Below, piece after piece: positions 14,351 through 21,847 of a stretch of DNA of 26,192 nucleotides. The notes beneath the pieces were generated by a model. It searched no databases and was not told the DNA's origin. It worked only from the letters and a program-made list of their open reading frames with translations. Source of the DNA: an uncultured Collinsella sp. (GTDB taxonomy: Bacteria; Actinomycetota; Coriobacteriia; Coriobacteriales; Coriobacteriaceae); the NCBI GenBank assembly GCA_900549195.1, contig URNK01000004.1, forward strand, positions 1 to 26,192. The letters are read 5' to 3'. A program made the translations under genes and the position numbers. Positions within the stretch are counted from its first letter, which is position 1. Each line of letters begins with the position of its first letter.

Positions 14351-15079
14351 ATGATCTATTACGTCGAGGACGATGACAACATCAGGGATTTGACGGTCTA
14401 TGCACTGCGCAAGCAGGGGATCGAGGCTGAAGGCTTTTCGTGCGACGGTGAGTTTAAGGCTGCCGTGGCGCGACGGGTACCCGATGCCGTCCTGCTCGAC
14501 ATCATGCTGCCCGATACCGATGGCTTGGCGATTATGCGTCGCCTGCGCGCCGATCGCCTGACGGCGACGGTGCCCATCATGATGCTTACCGCCAAGGATA
14601 CCGAGCTCGACAAGGTGATGGCGCTCGATGGCGGTGCCGACGATTACCTGACTAAGCCGTTTTCGCTCATGGAGCTTGCGAGCCGCTGCCGCGCACTGCT
14701 GCGTCGCGGCGGCATGGTCAAGCAGGCGAGCGATGTGCTCAGCGTGGGCGACATCGTGCTCTCGCCCAGCCATCGCGAGGTGACCGTTGCCGGCGAGCCG
14801 CTTAAGCTCACCCTGCGCGAGTTCGACCTGCTCGAGTACCTCATGCGCAAGCCCGGCGTGGTTTTTACCCGCGAGTCGTTGCTGCAGAGCGTGTGGGGCT
14901 GGGACTTCGACGGCGGTTCGCGCACCGTTGACGTGCACGTGCAGACGCTTCGCCAAAAACTGGGCGAGCATGCCAGCGCCATCGAGACCGTGCGCGGCGT
15001 GGGCTACCGCTTGGCCGAGCCTTCTGCCGGTGATGGTGCCGAAGGTGACGACACCGCGGCCACCGCATCGGAGGAGTAA
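14351..15079 (+). CDS. PhoB-like response regulator (OmpR family)
   Basis: A 242-residue protein. The ATG at 14351 follows AAAGGGG; earlier in-frame codons would add an unrelated eight residues. The receiver domain has Glu6/Asp7, phosphoacceptor Asp50 (AVLLDIMLPD), the MMLTAKD segment and KPF of DDYLTKPFSLMEL. The winged helix includes LKLTLREFDLLEYLMRKPGV and SRTVDVHVQTLRQKLG, ending GVGYRLAE. A short acidic Ala/Thr-rich tail (about 20 residues) is extra. The stop is three bases before the kinase start, and the kinase ribosome-binding site lies in the last codons, so the two are coupled. Following pstB, it is probably the phosphate-starvation regulator (inference from context). Confidence 0.9.
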   Translation: MIYYVEDDDNIRDLTVYALRKQGIEAEGFSCDGEFKAAVARRVPDAVLLDIMLPDTDGLAIMRRLRADRLTATVPIMMLTAKDTELDKVMALDGGADDYLTKPFSLMELASRCRALLRRGGMVKQASDVLSVGDIVLSPSHREVTVAGEPLKLTLREFDLLEYLMRKPGVVFTRESLLQSVWGWDFDGGSRTVDVHVQTLRQKLGEHASAIETVRGVGYRLAEPSAGDGAEGDDTAATASEE

Positions 15080-15082
15080 CCC

Positions 15083-16507
15083 GTGGTCTTCGTCCCCCAG
15101 GGAAAACATACGCTGTCGCACCGCGTTTTTGTGACGATCTTTGTCTGCGCCATGGCGGTTATCGTGGCGTTTACGGTGCTGGGTGCGTTCTTTGTGCAAA
15201 ACACCTTGGCGGATGCCACGAGTGCCAATCTGGCGCAGGAAACCGAGCTCATTGCTGCCGCTCTCGACGAACAGCAGGAGCCCATCCCGTTCTTGCGTAG
15301 TCTCGATCGCGAGGACTTGCGCATCACGCTGATTAACAAGGATGGATCGGTTGCCTACGACAACGAGGCGTCGCCTTCCACACTGCCCAACCATGGCGAT
15401 CGCCCCGAGGTCATCGAGGCCTTTGAGAGTGGTTTGGGTTCCGCGGAGCGCGCAAGCTCTACGCTCGACGAGATTATGCTGTATCGCGCCGTCGCCCTTG
15501 ATAACGGCCAGGTTGTCCGCTTGGCGCAGGCCCAGCCTGGCGTTGCGGCGATTTTGCTGTCGATGGTGGCGCCGATGCTGCTTATCGCAGCAGCGGGTGC
15601 GGTACTCTCGTTTTTTATGGCGCGCCGCGAGTCCCGTGCCATCATCGCGCCGTTGCAAGAGGTGGATTTGGACCACCCACGCCGTAGCTATGAGCACGCC
15701 TATGCCGAGATGGTCCCCATGCTTGAGCGTATCGAGTCGCAGCGTCAGGAACTCAAGCGCCAAATGGCGGTGCTAGCGGACAACGACCGTATGCGCCGCG
15801 AGTTCACGGCGAATATCACCCATGAGCTCAAGACGCCGCTTACGGCGATTTCGGGCTATGCCGAGCTCATCGCAAACGGCATGGTCGAGGGCGAGGGCGA
15901 CCTGCGCAACTTTGGCGGTCGCATCTATCGTGAGGCGGGCCGCTTGGCAGCGCTTGTCAACGATATCCTTACGCTGTCTAACTTGGACGAGGCCGAGCGT
16001 GCAACTGAGGGCGAGGCGGTGCCCATTGGTTCCACGGAGCCTATTGAGCTCTCGCGTGCCATCTACGCGGTTGAGCAGCGTCTTGAACAGGTCGCCCGTC
16101 AGGCGAATGTGACGATAAGTCATGAGACCAAGCCTGTGGTCATCGAAGGCGTGTCGCGCTTGATTGACGAGCTCATCTATAATCTGGCGAGCAACGCCAT
16201 CCGCTACAATCGACCCGGCGGTGCGGTTACGCTGCAGTGCGGCACCAACGACGAAGGCCATCCGTTCCTTGCGGTCGCCGACACGGGAATCGGTATCGCG
16301 CCTGAAGAACAGGGCAAGGTATTTGAGCGGTTCTATCGCGTGGACAAGAGTAGGTCCAAGGCGCGCGGCGGAACCGGTCTGGGGCTTGCAATTGTCAAGC
16401 ATGCGGCCCTGTATCATCACGCCACGCTCGATTTGTCGAGCGAGTTGGGCGTGGGAACCACCATTACGGTGACGTTTCCCATACGGCAGGACGAGCCATT
16501 CGCATAG
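15083..16507 (+). CDS. PhoR-like sensor histidine kinase
   Basis: A 474-residue kinase with GTG start at 15083, using GGAGGAG inside the end of the regulator gene. Topology: TM1 about 13-38, an extracellular sensor region of about 115 residues (39-153) and TM2 about 154-174. No PAS domain is obvious, and a linker (QRQELKRQMAVLADNDRMRR) leads to the HisKA box TANITHELKTPLTAISGY (His247). The ATPase domain shows NLASNAIRYN (N), VADTGIGIA (G1), FERFYRVDKSR (F) and GGTGLGLAIVKHAA (G2), all intact. This is the catalytically complete kinase of the window, in contrast to the VanS-like one. A terminator lies after it. Confidence 0.92.
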   Translation: MVFVPQGKHTLSHRVFVTIFVCAMAVIVAFTVLGAFFVQNTLADATSANLAQETELIAAALDEQQEPIPFLRSLDREDLRITLINKDGSVAYDNEASPSTLPNHGDRPEVIEAFESGLGSAERASSTLDEIMLYRAVALDNGQVVRLAQAQPGVAAILLSMVAPMLLIAAAGAVLSFFMARRESRAIIAPLQEVDLDHPRRSYEHAYAEMVPMLERIESQRQELKRQMAVLADNDRMRREFTANITHELKTPLTAISGYAELIANGMVEGEGDLRNFGGRIYREAGRLAALVNDILTLSNLDEAERATEGEAVPIGSTEPIELSRAIYAVEQRLEQVARQANVTISHETKPVVIEGVSRLIDELIYNLASNAIRYNRPGGAVTLQCGTNDEGHPFLAVADTGIGIAPEEQGKVFERFYRVDKSRSKARGGTGLGLAIVKHAALYHHATLDLSSELGVGTTITVTFPIRQDEPFA

Positions 16508-16532
16508 CGATACAACATAGATATTGATGCAG

Positions 16533-16575
16533 ACGCCGCATTTGACTTTCGGGTGCGGCGTTGTTGTGCAATTTT
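16533..16575 (+). terminator. Probable terminator of the pstB-PhoB/PhoR-like unit
   Basis: ACGCCGCA (16533-16540) pairs perfectly with TGCGGCGT (16554-16561) around a 13-base loop, followed by a T-rich run ending ATTTT. It is 26 bases after the kinase stop. The rest of 16576-16702 holds only a small ACAGG/CCTGT hairpin and the next promoter. Confidence 0.65.
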
Positions 16576-16626
16576 ACGATTGCTTCCGACATTTTTACAG
16601 GAGAGCCTGTTTCTTATGTATAGAGT

Positions 16627-16655
16627 TTGGTCTCGGTAAAAAGATGCGATAACAT
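16627..16655 (+). promoter_or_regulatory. Putative promoter of the CpsC/CpsD/CpsB-like module
   Basis: TTGGTC (16627-16632) and TAACAT (16650-16655) are 17 bases apart, giving a leader of about 40 bases before the first gene. Confidence 0.4.
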
Positions 16656-16702
16656 ACGGACAGTTTTGTCAATCCGAACTGGGGAAATGAAAGGCAAGCT
16701 GC

Positions 16703-17359
16703 ATGACCCTTCTCGAACTGTTCCAGCTGCTGAAGAAGCACCTTCAGCTGGTCATCACCCTTCCGGTGGTCTGCGCGATCGCCATGGGCATCGTGTCCTT
16801 CGTTGCGATGGACAACACCTATACCGCGACGACGAGCATGTACATTCTCGCCAAGACCGACGATAGCGGTCAGATGAGCTACAACGATCTCTCGGCGAGT
16901 CAGATGCTTTCCAACGATATCGCCACGCTGCTGGATAGCGATAGCGTTAAGAGCGGCGCAGCCAATGAACTGGGCCTCACCGATCTGGATGACTACAAGG
17001 TGTCTGTTTCCTCCGAGACCACCACGCGTGTCATTACGCTTTCGGTTACCGGCACCGATGCCAAGGAGACGGCTAAGGTCGCAAAGGCCATAGCTAGCTC
17101 GGTGAGTACGGTCGCTCAGAACGTCGGCGCTGCCCAGAGCATCAACGTTATCGACGAGGCTAAGACCCCCGAAGCCCCCAGCGGCCCCAAGCGCACGCTG
17201 TATATTGCCGTCGCGTTCCTCGCCGGTATCTTTATCGCAGTTGCCTATGTCGTTTTGGCAGACATGCTCAATACCCGCATCCGCGGTGCCGAAGAGGCGG
17301 AAGAGCTCCTGGGTATTCCCGTTGTTGGCCGAATTCCGGCTATGAAAGGTGGTAAATAG
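16703..17359 (+). CDS. Wzz/CpsC-type polysaccharide co-polymerase (kinase activator)
   Basis: A 218-residue membrane protein with ATG at 16703 after GAAAGG. Two membrane segments frame an extracellular region: TM1 about 18-38 (VITLPVVCAIAMGIVSFVAM) and TM2 about 168-190 (LYIAVAFLAGIFIAVAYVVL). A proline-containing stretch (PEAPSGPKR) stands just before TM2, as in the Wzz family. The short cytoplasmic tail ends GIPVVGRIPAMKGGK. In Gram-positive capsule systems this protein (CpsC, YveK) docks and activates the separate tyrosine kinase, and together they set polymer chain length. The kinase gene follows after two bases. Confidence 0.88.
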   Translation: MTLLELFQLLKKHLQLVITLPVVCAIAMGIVSFVAMDNTYTATTSMYILAKTDDSGQMSYNDLSASQMLSNDIATLLDSDSVKSGAANELGLTDLDDYKVSVSSETTTRVITLSVTGTDAKETAKVAKAIASSVSTVAQNVGAAQSINVIDEAKTPEAPSGPKRTLYIAVAFLAGIFIAVAYVVLADMLNTRIRGAEEAEELLGIPVVGRIPAMKGGK

Positions 17360-17361
17360 GC

Positions 17362-18099
17362 ATGGCTAAGGCAAAGAACACCGACAAGCTCGTTGTACAG
17401 AATGCCGCCAAGACCCTTCTGGCCAACATCCGCTTTGCGAGCGTGGACGACCCCATTCGCACCATCACCGTTACCTCCTCGATTCCCAACGAGGGCAAGT
17501 CTACGGTTTCCATTAACCTTGCTCAGGCAATCGCCACGAGCGGCAAGTCCGTGCTCCTGGTCGAGGCCGATATGCGCCGCAGGTCCCTTTCCGATATGCT
17601 CGGCGTTCGTTCGCGCGGCGGACTCTATGCGGTCCTTTCCGAGCAGATCTCCATTGACCAGGCAATTGTCGAGACGGGTCAGAAGAACTTTTACTTCCTC
17701 GATGCCGAGCCGCACATTCCCAATCCTGCCGACATCATCGTCTCTCACCGCTTTGCCAAGCTGGTAAAGGCACTGTCCGCCAAGTTCCAGTACGTCATCT
17801 TTGATGCTCCCCCGGTTGGCACCTTCATCGATGCTGCCGAGATTGCCAGCCTGACCGACGGCACGCTGTTCGTGGTGCGTGAGGATTTCACCAAGCGCGA
17901 GGAGGCGCTCAACGCCATCGGTCAGCTTAAGAAGTCCGAGAAGGTCAAGCTCATCGGTACCGTTATGAACTACTGCGAGACCGAGACCAGCGAGTACTAC
18001 TACTCCTACTACACCAAGGACGGTAAGAAGGTGAAGAAGGGCTCCGACGATCAGGGGACTTCCAAAAAGGGCATCTTCACCAACCGAGCAAACGTTTAG
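17362..18099 (+). CDS. CpsD/YwqD-type bacterial tyrosine kinase
   Basis: A 245-residue cytoplasmic BY-kinase that uses ATP to phosphorylate itself and partners on tyrosine. Walker A is SSIPNEGKSTVS (Lys46), Walker A' is VLLVEADMRRRS (Asp70) and Walker B is YVIFDAPP (Asp148). The C-terminal tyrosine cluster EYYYSYYTK (Tyr211-213, 215, 216) is the autophosphorylation site expected of the family. After the cluster comes a Lys-rich tail. The ATG at 17362 lies two bases after the co-polymerase stop, with AAAGGTGG upstream, so the two are coupled. It needs the preceding membrane protein for activation (family knowledge). Confidence 0.93.
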   Translation: MAKAKNTDKLVVQNAAKTLLANIRFASVDDPIRTITVTSSIPNEGKSTVSINLAQAIATSGKSVLLVEADMRRRSLSDMLGVRSRGGLYAVLSEQISIDQAIVETGQKNFYFLDAEPHIPNPADIIVSHRFAKLVKALSAKFQYVIFDAPPVGTFIDAAEIASLTDGTLFVVREDFTKREEALNAIGQLKKSEKVKLIGTVMNYCETETSEYYYSYYTKDGKKVKKGSDDQGTSKKGIFTNRANV

Positions 18100-18116
18100 T
18101 TGATTAAGGCTGACCT

Positions 18117-18767
18117 ATGCGTGACATTCATTGCCATATCTTGCCGGGTGTAGACGACGGCGCCGCCGATCTTGATGAGAGCTTGGCGATGCTCGAGGCT
18201 GCCAAGCGGGCCGGTGTAACCAGAATCGTTTGCACTCCTCACTGCCGTGATCCCTATTTTGATTACGACAAGATGTGGGATGCCTTTGAGCTGCTGCGTG
18301 ATAACGCTGACGGTTTTCCGCTTCAGATGGGCTTCGAGGTCAACCATCGAAAGCTCGTTGAACTTGGTATCGATGCCGCGGAGCACTTGCATTTCGATGG
18401 AACCAACGAGTTCCTGCTTGAGCTTTCGACGCATGCCGATGCGTATGCGTTTAGAGAGTACGAGAACACGATTTACGATTTGCAGTGCCGTGGCTACCAG
18501 GTGATCATCGCTCATCCTGAGCGCTATCGTGCGGTTCAAAAGGATGTAAGCGTGGCGGAGCGCCTGGTCGATATGGGCTGCAAGCTGCAGGCTTCGGCGG
18601 ACTTTATTGCCGGCGGTCGCTTTGGTCGCGAGAAAAAGCCGGCACAGCGCCTGTTCGATCAGAACCTGTACAGCTTCATCGCGAGCGATGCCCATAACGT
18701 GGGTCATTACGATTGCCTGGCGAAGGCTCGCGCGAAGTTTAGCGTGCGCGGAGCTCATTTTCGCTAA
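18117..18767 (+). CDS. CpsB/YwqE-type PHP-domain tyrosine-protein phosphatase
   Basis: A 216-residue manganese-dependent phosphatase expected to dephosphorylate the tyrosine cluster of the preceding kinase. PHP metal ligands are visible: DIHCHILPGVDDGA (His5, His7), CTPHCRD (His42), GFEVNH, the IIAHPERYR segment and ASDAHN near the C-terminus. The ATG at 18117 follows AAGG, 17 bases after the kinase stop. Length is slightly shorter than the usual ~240-255 residues. With the two genes before it, it completes a co-polymerase/kinase/phosphatase switch. No glycosyltransferase or flippase gene follows. Confidence 0.92.
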   Translation: MRDIHCHILPGVDDGAADLDESLAMLEAAKRAGVTRIVCTPHCRDPYFDYDKMWDAFELLRDNADGFPLQMGFEVNHRKLVELGIDAAEHLHFDGTNEFLLELSTHADAYAFREYENTIYDLQCRGYQVIIAHPERYRAVQKDVSVAERLVDMGCKLQASADFIAGGRFGREKKPAQRLFDQNLYSFIASDAHNVGHYDCLAKARAKFSVRGAHFR

Positions 18768-18806
18768 AATCTGTCCCTAACGTTCGCATTGAATGAAAGG
18801 GCAGCC

Positions 18807-19307
18807 ATGGATATCCAACTTAAGACGGGATGCTTTGATGACGCGGCGTTGGTGCGCCGCGTCATTTTTATGGACGAGCAGGGCTACGAGAATGAGTTCG
18901 ACGCTATCGACGAGGATCCGAACTGCATTCATGTGACGCTCTATGTAGACGGCGAGCTTGCCGGTTGCTCGCGCGTGTTTCCCGAAGAGCTTGAGCGCGC
19001 GGCTGACGCAGAGGCTCCGGTGTCGCCGGCGTGCGACTTGGACGAAGGTGTCGCGGCGGGGGAGACCTACATTATGGGGCGCGTGGCCGTGCTGCCGAGC
19101 ATGCGCCGTCGCGGTTTGGCGAGCAAGATTGTCGAGGCCAGTGATACGTGCGCGCGTGATGCCGGCGCCAAGCTCATTAAGCTGCATGCTCAGGAATACG
19201 TGCTGCCGCTCTATGCCAAGGCGGGCTACACGCAGATTGCCCCGGTGGACTACGAAGACGAGGGCCAGCCTCATGCCTGGATGGCCAAGCGCGTAGATGG
19301 CAGATAG
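18807..19307 (+). CDS. GNAT-family N-acetyltransferase
   Basis: A 166-residue protein. The ATG at 18807 is chosen because GAAAGGG is just upstream; the in-frame TTG at 18789 lacks one. The N-terminus (RRVIFMDEQGYENEFDAIDE) resembles ElaA-like acetyltransferases. Motif A for acetyl-CoA binding is IMGRVAVLPSMRRRGLASKI (about residues 91-110), and LHAQEYVLPLYAKAGY is the motif-B region. The acceptor substrate cannot be told from the sequence. It begins 39 bases after the phosphatase stop and may be read through from it. Two perfect 10-base palindromes follow its stop (GGAACGTTCC, CTGCCGGCAG). Confidence 0.85.
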   Translation: MDIQLKTGCFDDAALVRRVIFMDEQGYENEFDAIDEDPNCIHVTLYVDGELAGCSRVFPEELERAADAEAPVSPACDLDEGVAAGETYIMGRVAVLPSMRRRGLASKIVEASDTCARDAGAKLIKLHAQEYVLPLYAKAGYTQIAPVDYEDEGQPHAWMAKRVDGR

Positions 19308-19417
19308 GAACGTTCCTTTCCTGCCGGCAGTTTGGGACACTCCTTGGCAATTGGCGCATCAGAGCGCTCGGACATACAGTTTTTCGATTCCGTATGTATA
19401 TATGCGCGCTAATGGGT

Positions 19418-19423
19418 TATAAA
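19418..19423 (+). promoter_or_regulatory. Putative -10 box of htpG
   Basis: TATAAA within GTTATAAAATC, about 88 bases before htpG. No good -35 is visible. An inverted repeat ACATAC (19372-19377) / GTATGT (19392-19397) lies where an operator or activator site could be. No CIRCE or HAIR element is seen. Confidence 0.4.
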
Positions 19424-19454
19424 ATCTAAGTCTGAACATAGCAGGTCTGCGATG

Positions 19455-19480
19455 CGGCTCGGGCAACCGGGCCGTTTTTT
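19455..19480 (+). terminator. Terminator-like hairpin in the htpG leader
   Basis: CGGCTCGG-GCAA-CCGGGCCG (8-bp stem, one G-T pair) followed by six T residues. It lies between the putative htpG -10 and the htpG start, 30 bases before the ATG. It may end upstream transcription or attenuate htpG. Confidence 0.7.
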
Positions 19481-19510
19481 GCGGACGGGGGTAGCGCGAA
19501 AGGACTGCAT

Positions 19511-21535
19511 ATGCGTCAATTTAAGACCGAGAGCAAAAAATTGCTCGACCTCATGATCAACTCCATCTACACCAACAAGGAAATCTTCCTGCGTGAGCTT
19601 ATCTCCAACGCGAGCGATGCCGTCGACAAGCTCAACTTTAAGAGTCTGCAGGACCCGAGCGTTAAGATCGACCAGGGCGACCTGGCCATTCGCGTCTCCT
19701 TTGATAAAGACGCCCGCACCATTACCATCTCGGATAACGGCATTGGCATGACCGCCGAGGAGCTGGAGCGCAATCTGGGCACCATCGCCCATTCCGGCTC
19801 TGAGGAGTTTAAGACCGAGAACGCCGAGCAGCAGGGCTCCGATGTCGACATCATCGGTCAGTTTGGCGTGGGCTTCTACTCGGCTTTTATGGTCGCCAGC
19901 CATGTGAAGGTCGTCAGCCGCGCCTATGGCGAGGATGTCGCCCATGTGTGGGAATCCGACGGTCTTGAGGGCTACACCATCGAGGACGGCGAGCGCGCCG
20001 AGCACGGTACCGATGTCATCCTGACGCTGCGCGAGAACGAGAAGCTCGATGCCGACGGCGAGGCCGAGACCTACGATCGCTTCCTGACCGAGTGGGGTCT
20101 CAAGAGCCTGATTCAGCAGTACAGTAACTATGTGCGCTACCCGATTCAGATGATGGTGTCCAAGAGCCGCCAGAAACCCAAGCCCGAGGACGCCGGCGAC
20201 GATTACAAGCCCGAGTATGAGGACTACCAGGAGCTCGAGACCATCAACTCCATGACGCCGATTTGGAAAAAGCGCAGCTCCGATGTTGAGCAGAAGGACT
20301 ACGACGAGTTCTACAAGTCTACGTTCCACGACTTTGATAATCCTGCGCGCACCATCAGCTTCCACGCCGAGGGCACGCTCGAGTACGACGCCCTGCTGTT
20401 TGTGCCGGGTCGCGCCCCGTTCGATCTGTACAGCAAGGACTACGAGAAGGGTCTGGCGCTCTACAGCTCCAACGTGCTGATTATGGAGAAGTGCGACGAC
20501 CTGCTGCCCGACTACTACAACTTTGTGCGCGGTGTCGTGGACTCTGCCGACGTGACGCTCAACATCTCGCGTGAGACGCTGCAGCAGAACCGTCAGCTCA
20601 AGGCCATCGCCAAGCGTGTGGAAAAGAAGATCACCGCCGACCTTGAGGATATGCGTGACAACGACCGCGAGGCCTACGAGAAGTTCTTTGAGAACTTTGG
20701 CCGCGGCCTTAAGTACGGCATCTACTCGAGCTATGGCATGAAGGCCGACGAGCTCGCCGACCTGTTGCTGTTCTGGTCTGCCAAGGAACAGAAGATGATT
20801 ACCCTGGCCGAGTATGCCAAGGGCATGCCTGAGGATCAGAAGGCCATCTACTACGCCGCCGGTGACTCGCGTGAGCGTCTGGCCAAGATGCCCGTGGTAA
20901 AGGGCGTGCTCGACCGCGGCTATGACGTGCTGCTGCTGACGCAGGATGTGGATGAGTTCACGTTCCAGGCTATGCGTGAGTACGTTGCCGCCGATATGCC
21001 CAAGATCTACGAGGACGATGCTGCCCGCGAGGCTGCCGAGAAGGCTGTGGCCGACGGCGCCGAGCCCGAGGTCGAGGATCGTCATCTGGAGCTCAAGAAC
21101 GTCGCGACCGGTGATCTTGACCTGGCGACCGAGGATGAGAAGAAGGAGGCCGAGGACGCCACCAAGGAGAACGAGGACCTCTTTAGCGCTATGAAGGAGG
21201 CACTCGGTGACAAGGTCGAGAAAGTTGCCGTCTCCGCGCGCCTGACCGATGCCCCCGCTTGCATCACCACCGAGGGCCCGCTTTCGCTCGAGATGGAGAA
21301 GGTACTCCAGAAGGGACCCGAGGGCGCGCCCGACGGCATGCCCAAGAGCCAGCGCGTGCTCGAGCTCAACGCCAAGCACCCGGTCTTTGACAAGCTTGTC
21401 GCTGCTCAGAAGGCAGGCGACGCCGACAAGATCAAGCAGTACTCCGGTCTGCTCTATGACCAGGCTCTGCTGGTCGAGGGCATCCTCCCCGAGGACCCCG
21501 TGGCCTTCGCGGCAGCTGTTTGCAACTTGATGTAG
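19511..21535 (+). CDS. htpG: Hsp90-family molecular chaperone HtpG
   Basis: A 674-residue ATP-dependent cytoplasmic chaperone. The ATG at 19511 follows AAAGGA and gives the standard opening MRQFKTESKKLLDLMINSIY. N-terminal GHKL ATPase motifs are LRELISNASDAVDKL (Mg/ATP Asn), ISDNGIGMT and GQFGVGFYSAFMV. The middle domain includes the ARTISFHAEGTLEYDALLFV segment and the catalytic-loop LNISRETLQQNRQ. The C-terminal dimerisation domain follows. There is an acidic Ala/Glu/Lys-rich linker around residues 500-570, and length exceeds the E. coli protein (~624) by about 50 residues, mostly here. It is a single gene with its own leader. The frame on the opposite strand over this gene is a codon-bias shadow. 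Confidence 0.97.
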   Translation: MRQFKTESKKLLDLMINSIYTNKEIFLRELISNASDAVDKLNFKSLQDPSVKIDQGDLAIRVSFDKDARTITISDNGIGMTAEELERNLGTIAHSGSEEFKTENAEQQGSDVDIIGQFGVGFYSAFMVASHVKVVSRAYGEDVAHVWESDGLEGYTIEDGERAEHGTDVILTLRENEKLDADGEAETYDRFLTEWGLKSLIQQYSNYVRYPIQMMVSKSRQKPKPEDAGDDYKPEYEDYQELETINSMTPIWKKRSSDVEQKDYDEFYKSTFHDFDNPARTISFHAEGTLEYDALLFVPGRAPFDLYSKDYEKGLALYSSNVLIMEKCDDLLPDYYNFVRGVVDSADVTLNISRETLQQNRQLKAIAKRVEKKITADLEDMRDNDREAYEKFFENFGRGLKYGIYSSYGMKADELADLLLFWSAKEQKMITLAEYAKGMPEDQKAIYYAAGDSRERLAKMPVVKGVLDRGYDVLLLTQDVDEFTFQAMREYVAADMPKIYEDDAAREAAEKAVADGAEPEVEDRHLELKNVATGDLDLATEDEKKEAEDATKENEDLFSAMKEALGDKVEKVAVSARLTDAPACITTEGPLSLEMEKVLQKGPEGAPDGMPKSQRVLELNAKHPVFDKLVAAQKAGDADKIKQYSGLLYDQALLVEGILPEDPVAFAAAVCNLM

Positions 21536-21565
21536 TTCGGGGATACGGCACCGTAACTAGATTAG

Positions 21566-21635
21566 AACGAGAGTGGATAATCTCCCACTTTTGGCTCGAG
21601 TGCGGGCTTGAAGTGGGAGATTTTCCACTCTCGTT
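21566..21635. repeat. 70-bp near-perfect palindrome behind htpG
   Basis: Arms of 25 bases (21566-21590 and 21611-21635; core GAGAGTGGATAATCTCCCAC) are inverted copies with a single mismatch, around a 20-base loop. A T-rich run follows. It may terminate htpG, but the arms are longer than a normal terminator and suggest a REP- or MITE-like repeat. Confidence 0.75.
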
Positions 21636-21643
21636 TCCTTTTG

Positions 21644-21672
21644 AATGATCCCTCCGTCCCCAAGGGATCATT
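21644..21672 (+). terminator. Second hairpin behind htpG
   Basis: AATGATCCCT (21644-21653) pairs perfectly with AGGGATCATT (21663-21672) around a nine-base loop. The following AATTTGTG is a weak T tract, so termination is plausible but not certain. Confidence 0.5.
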
Positions 21673-21749
21673 AATTTGTGCGGGTTGTGGTTTTGTGACC
21701 TGCTGAAATTTAGGATACTGTACATCTGTACGCTAACTCATCTTCGTAG

Positions 21750-21815
21750 TATATTGCTACCCGCAAAACTCAGCACCATTGTGCCGTGAGGCACTAAAGC
21801 GCCTCCGTACAATGG
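21750..21815 (+). promoter_or_regulatory. Putative promoter and structured leader of the YhgE/Pip-like genes
   Basis: TATATT (21750-21755) is a good -10 without a clear -35. The following leader can fold: CCATTGT (21776-21782) pairs with ACAATGG (21809-21815), and inside it GAGGC (21788-21792) pairs with GCCTC (21801-21805); GTGCC/GGCAC is a competing small stem. An in-frame ATG at 21812 is buried in the outer stem. Otherwise 21673-21775 shows no gene. Confidence 0.35.
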
Positions 21816-21847
21816 TTGTCGATAGTACGATTCGATTCAACGACAGG

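Noticed and set aside
14231..15763. 510-codon minus-strand frame
   Set aside because: It overlaps the PhoB- and PhoR-like genes on the other strand and has no motif or ribosome-binding site.
18771..18780. CTGTCCCTAA after the phosphatase gene matches part of the arm of the 158-bp palindrome
   Set aside because: Only ten bases match, with no partner arm nearby; chance or a tiny remnant cannot be told apart.
19409..21379. 656-codon open frame on the minus strand
   Set aside because: It lies opposite htpG, whose Hsp90 motifs are unmistakable. Composition rich in Leu, Val and Gly with no domain is the usual antisense shadow of GC-rich codon bias.
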